In this document: positions 62,201 to 64,000 of the stretch, piece after piece
How positions within the stretch are numbered: the first letter of the stretch is position 1
How the letters are laid out: the number at the start of each line of letters is the position of its first letter
Source of the DNA: Lachnospiraceae bacterium
Lineage (GTDB): Bacteria; Bacillota; Clostridia; Lachnospirales; Lachnospiraceae
Direction: 5' to 3'
Length of the DNA stretch: 64,000 bases
NCBI GenBank assembly: GCA_024690205.1
Contig: JAILCX010000004.1
Span: 62,001-126,000 of the forward strand
The notes under the pieces: model-generated
What the model saw: the letters and a program-made list of their open reading frames with translations, nothing else
What the model was told of the DNA's origin: nothing
The model's database searches: none
Made by a program: the position numbers and the translations under genes

Positions 62201-62987
62201 CCTCTCCACCTCCTTCGTCTGAAGAAGATGTCCTGTCTGCAGGAGCGAGGAATGACTTTAATTTTTCTTCGATGACACGGGGATTTTCTCCGGCCTGTAT
62301 TGACAAAAGACCTTCTATCATAATGGTCTTCATGGCCATTTCGTTTGCGTTGTTGAGCTTTAATTTTCCGGCTACGGGAGCACAGATCCAGTTGGCAAGC
62401 AATGATCCGTACAACGTAGTGATAAGGGCAACCGCCATGGCAGGTCCGATAGCCGATGCATCGTCCATGTTGTAAAGCATGTTAACAAGTCCGACGAGGG
62501 TACCGATCATACCCCAGGCAGGACCCATGGCTCCAAGGTCATCCCAGAACTGAATGGTTGATTTATGCCTGTCTTCCGTGGCATACAATTCCGTCTCCAT
62601 GATGCCGCGGACAAGATCCGGATCGGTACCGTCGACTATAAGCAAAATGCCCTTTTTCATAAAGGCATCATCAAGTTCACCTGCGGCTTCTTCGAGGGAA
62701 AGAAGGCCCTCTTTACGAGCTACGTTTGAAAGATCTATGATCTTTTGGATCATGGATTTGATATCAAGCGTGGGAGATTTAAAGATAAGAGTGATACTCT
62801 TAAGTCCCTTTATATAGCCCTGCAGTGTATTCATTGTCATTACAGCAAAAAAAGCACCACCAAACGTAATGATAACCGATGGCACGTCAATATATCTGCC
62901 TATGTTCTGAATACCCGCATTGGATGCTATACCGAAGATAAGCATCCCCAGACACATTACAAATCCAATGAGCGAGGCTAAATCCAC
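62193..62987 (-). CDS. motA: Flagellar stator protein MotA
   Basis: 264 residues, four membrane helices, with the cytoplasmic loop AGELDDAFMKKGILLIVDGTD-type block and MGPAWGMIGTLVGLVNMLYN, VALITTLYGSLLANWICAPV. It forms the stator with MotB. Sodium or proton use cannot be decided. Confidence 0.96.
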   Translation of the reverse strand: MDLASLIGFVMCLGMLIFGIASNAGIQNIGRYIDVPSVIITFGGAFFAVMTMNTLQGYIKGLKSITLIFKSPTLDIKSMIQKIIDLSNVARKEGLLSLEEAAGELDDAFMKKGILLIVDGTDPDLVRGIMETELYATEDRHKSTIQFWDDLGAMGPAWGMIGTLVGLVNMLYNMDDASAIGPAMAVALITTLYGSLLANWICAPVAGKLKLNNANEMAMKTIMIEGLLSIQAGENPRVIEEKLKSFLAPADRTSSSDEGGGEDG

Positions 62988-63009
62988 TTTAACTTACTCC
63001 TATTTTTGC

Positions 63010-63195
63010 TTATCGGGCAAAAACATCCTTTCTAAACGATTTTACAAGATTTTGAACGTCTTGTCTACTTTCTTTTACAATTATCTTGCGTCCTGTGGTG
63101 AACGCAACCACAGTATCTGGTGTTTCTTCGACCAATTCGATCAGGTCCGGATTTACGAGAACTTTTTGGCCGGATAATTTTGTAAGTTCGATCAT
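63010..63195 (-). CDS. flbD: Small flagellar protein FlbD
   Basis: 61 residues from ATG 63195 (GGGAG site); the longer frame from 63255 is an artefact of the upstream leader. MIELTKLSGQKVLVNPDLIE and FTTGRKIIVKES are typical of FlbD, a small flagellar protein encoded after the hook gene in Gram-positive operons. It lies 22 nt before motA. Confidence 0.9.
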   Translation of the reverse strand: MIELTKLSGQKVLVNPDLIELVEETPDTVVAFTTGRKIIVKESRQDVQNLVKSFRKDVFAR

Positions 63196-63218
63196 TAATG
63201 CTCCCAACAACCACTTAA

Positions 63219-63243
63219 GGGAAACGGATCTTATCCGTTTCCC
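63219..63243 (-). promoter_or_regulatory. Perfect hairpin between flgE and flbD
   Basis: An 11-bp perfect stem GGGAAACGGAT / ATCCGTTTCCC with a 3-nt loop, 42 nt after the flgE stop. No T-run follows. It may stabilise the hook mRNA or act in RNA processing rather than terminate. Confidence 0.6.
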
Positions 63244-63285
63244 GAGCGGTACCATATCATTCCCAAAATTATTATCTAACTAAGC

Positions 63286-64000
63286 TTATCTCTTAAGGTT
63301 CGTAAGTTCCTCAAGGAGTGTATCGGATACTGTGATGATACGTGAGTTAGCCTGGAATCCACGCTGTGTCGTGATCATCTCGGTGAACTCTGCCGAAAGG
63401 TCTACGTTTGACATTTCAAGAACACCGGTGTTCATGTATCCGCCGCCTGCCGTGATATCAACACCGATACCGTCGAAATCACCTGAGTTCTGAGTTGAAG
63501 AGTAAAGGTTATCTCCGGCCTTCTCAAGACCTGAAGCATTGGCAAAGGATGCTGTAGCTATCTGTCCGAGAAGTCTTGACTGACCGTTATCGTATGTAGC
63601 GTAGATCTTTCCGTCCTTCTGGATAGAAACACCCGACATCTCACCTAACTTACGTCCTGCACCCGCTCCGTTTGAAGCATCACCTCTTACGCATGTTGCC
63701 GTTGAAGCACCGTTGTTGTTGAGGTTTGTAAGTGTTGAGCAGTCGATGTAGATAGGGCCGTCAAAGTTCGGAAGTCCCTGGGACGAAGTTTTATCGGTTC
63801 CTGCTGTATCCGGAGGAGTTGTTGTTGAAGGCGGCTGCGCTGCTGCAGCAACGGTACTTAAGTTAAGAGCAAACACCATATTTCCGGCCGTATCTCCAAC
63901 CTGTTCAAGTGTACCGTCCTTGGTGCTGAACTTAAAAGCCACTTCATTATTTGCAAACTGAAGAGTATCGTCGCTTGAATTTGCATTGCCGTATAATGTC
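63286..64000 (-). CDS. flgE: Flagellar hook protein FlgE, C-terminal part (cut by window edge)
   Basis: The frame is open from the right edge to a stop at 63286 (238 residues visible; the GTG at 63942 is internal). The C-terminal flagellar rod/hook signature is clear: STQNSGDFDGIG, GVLEMSNVDLSAEFTEMIT and TQRGFQANSRIITVSDTLLE. The segment IYATYDNGQSRLLGQIA is typical of FlgE. An Asn/Thr/Gly-rich insert (about residues 50-80 of the visible part) contains NNNGASTATC. The gene is the first seen here of the motility operon. Confidence 0.92.
   Translation of the reverse strand, partial: TLYGNANSSDDTLQFANNEVAFKFSTKDGTLEQVGDTAGNMVFALNLSTVAAAAQPPSTTTPPDTAGTDKTSSQGLPNFDGPIYIDCSTLTNLNNNGASTATCVRGDASNGAGAGRKLGEMSGVSIQKDGKIYATYDNGQSRLLGQIATASFANASGLEKAGDNLYSSTQNSGDFDGIGVDITAGGGYMNTGVLEMSNVDLSAEFTEMITTQRGFQANSRIITVSDTLLEELTNLKR

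Noticed and set aside
1..64000. Prophage, insertion sequence or CRISPR array
   Set aside because: No integrase, transposase, phage structural gene or regular repeat-spacer array was seen on either strand.

Overview
The window looks like a chromosome segment of an anaerobic, motile, xylan-degrading member of the Lachnospiraceae (Butyrivibrio or Pseudobutyrivibrio type). This is inferred from gene content: a Gram-positive flagellar/chemotaxis operon with FliY, CheC and CheD next to rpsB-tsf, ABC sugar importers without their own ATPase, lipoprotein adaptors, and GH10/GH43 xylan enzymes. No ribosomal RNA gene is present to settle the species. Nearly every gene lies on the minus strand. The exceptions are a broken response-regulator gene near the left edge and an AraC-type regulator at 33.4 kb.

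Left part (1-8.2 kb): the start of a probable ybeY; a decayed REC-GGDEF-Hpt gene facing a decayed hybrid sensor kinase that carries at least four lesions; two paralogous U32-like cysteine-motif proteins on either side of an ECF-type membrane protein; and a GH43 enzyme. At 8.2-15.8 kb there is a five-gene MacAB-like ABC operon (two lipoprotein adaptors, a large FtsX-like permease, two ATPases, one of them with an AbrB-like tail). At 16-18 kb there is a membrane HD-GYP c-di-GMP phosphodiesterase.

Middle part (18.2-36 kb): a xylan-utilisation region. It has two sugar importers, each with a binding protein and two permeases but no ATPase. Between them sit an NHL-repeat protein, a Yip1-type membrane protein and a large DUF5696-like membrane-anchored protein. 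A GH10 xylanase lipoprotein, an AraC regulator with three phased operator-like repeats, and a second GH43 follow. The likely flow is extracellular xylan cleavage by GH10, capture by the giant two-module binding protein, import, and trimming by intracellular GH43 enzymes.

Right part (36-64 kb): tsf and rpsB with a structured leader, two small hypothetical genes, a diguanylate cyclase, a tRNA-Pro with the rare anticodon AGG, and then one long motility operon. That operon reads right to left: flgE (cut by the window edge), flbD, motA, motB, fliL, fliM, fliY, cheY, fliO, fliP, fliQ, fliR, flhB, flhA, flhF, flhG, a PilZ gene, a receiver-less cheB, cheA, cheW, cheC, cheD, a small membrane gene, fliA, a DUF342 gene, and three clostridial accessory genes.

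The observations most worth a second look are: the matching leaderless promoters of the two c-di-GMP enzymes; the operator array of the AraC gene with a copy at GH43; the U32-like/ECF cluster; the AbrB-tailed ABC ATPase; CheB without a receiver; Tsf with an extra segment of about 50 residues; the tRNA-Pro(AGG); and the foldable intergenic elements at 19.8 and 33.2 kb.
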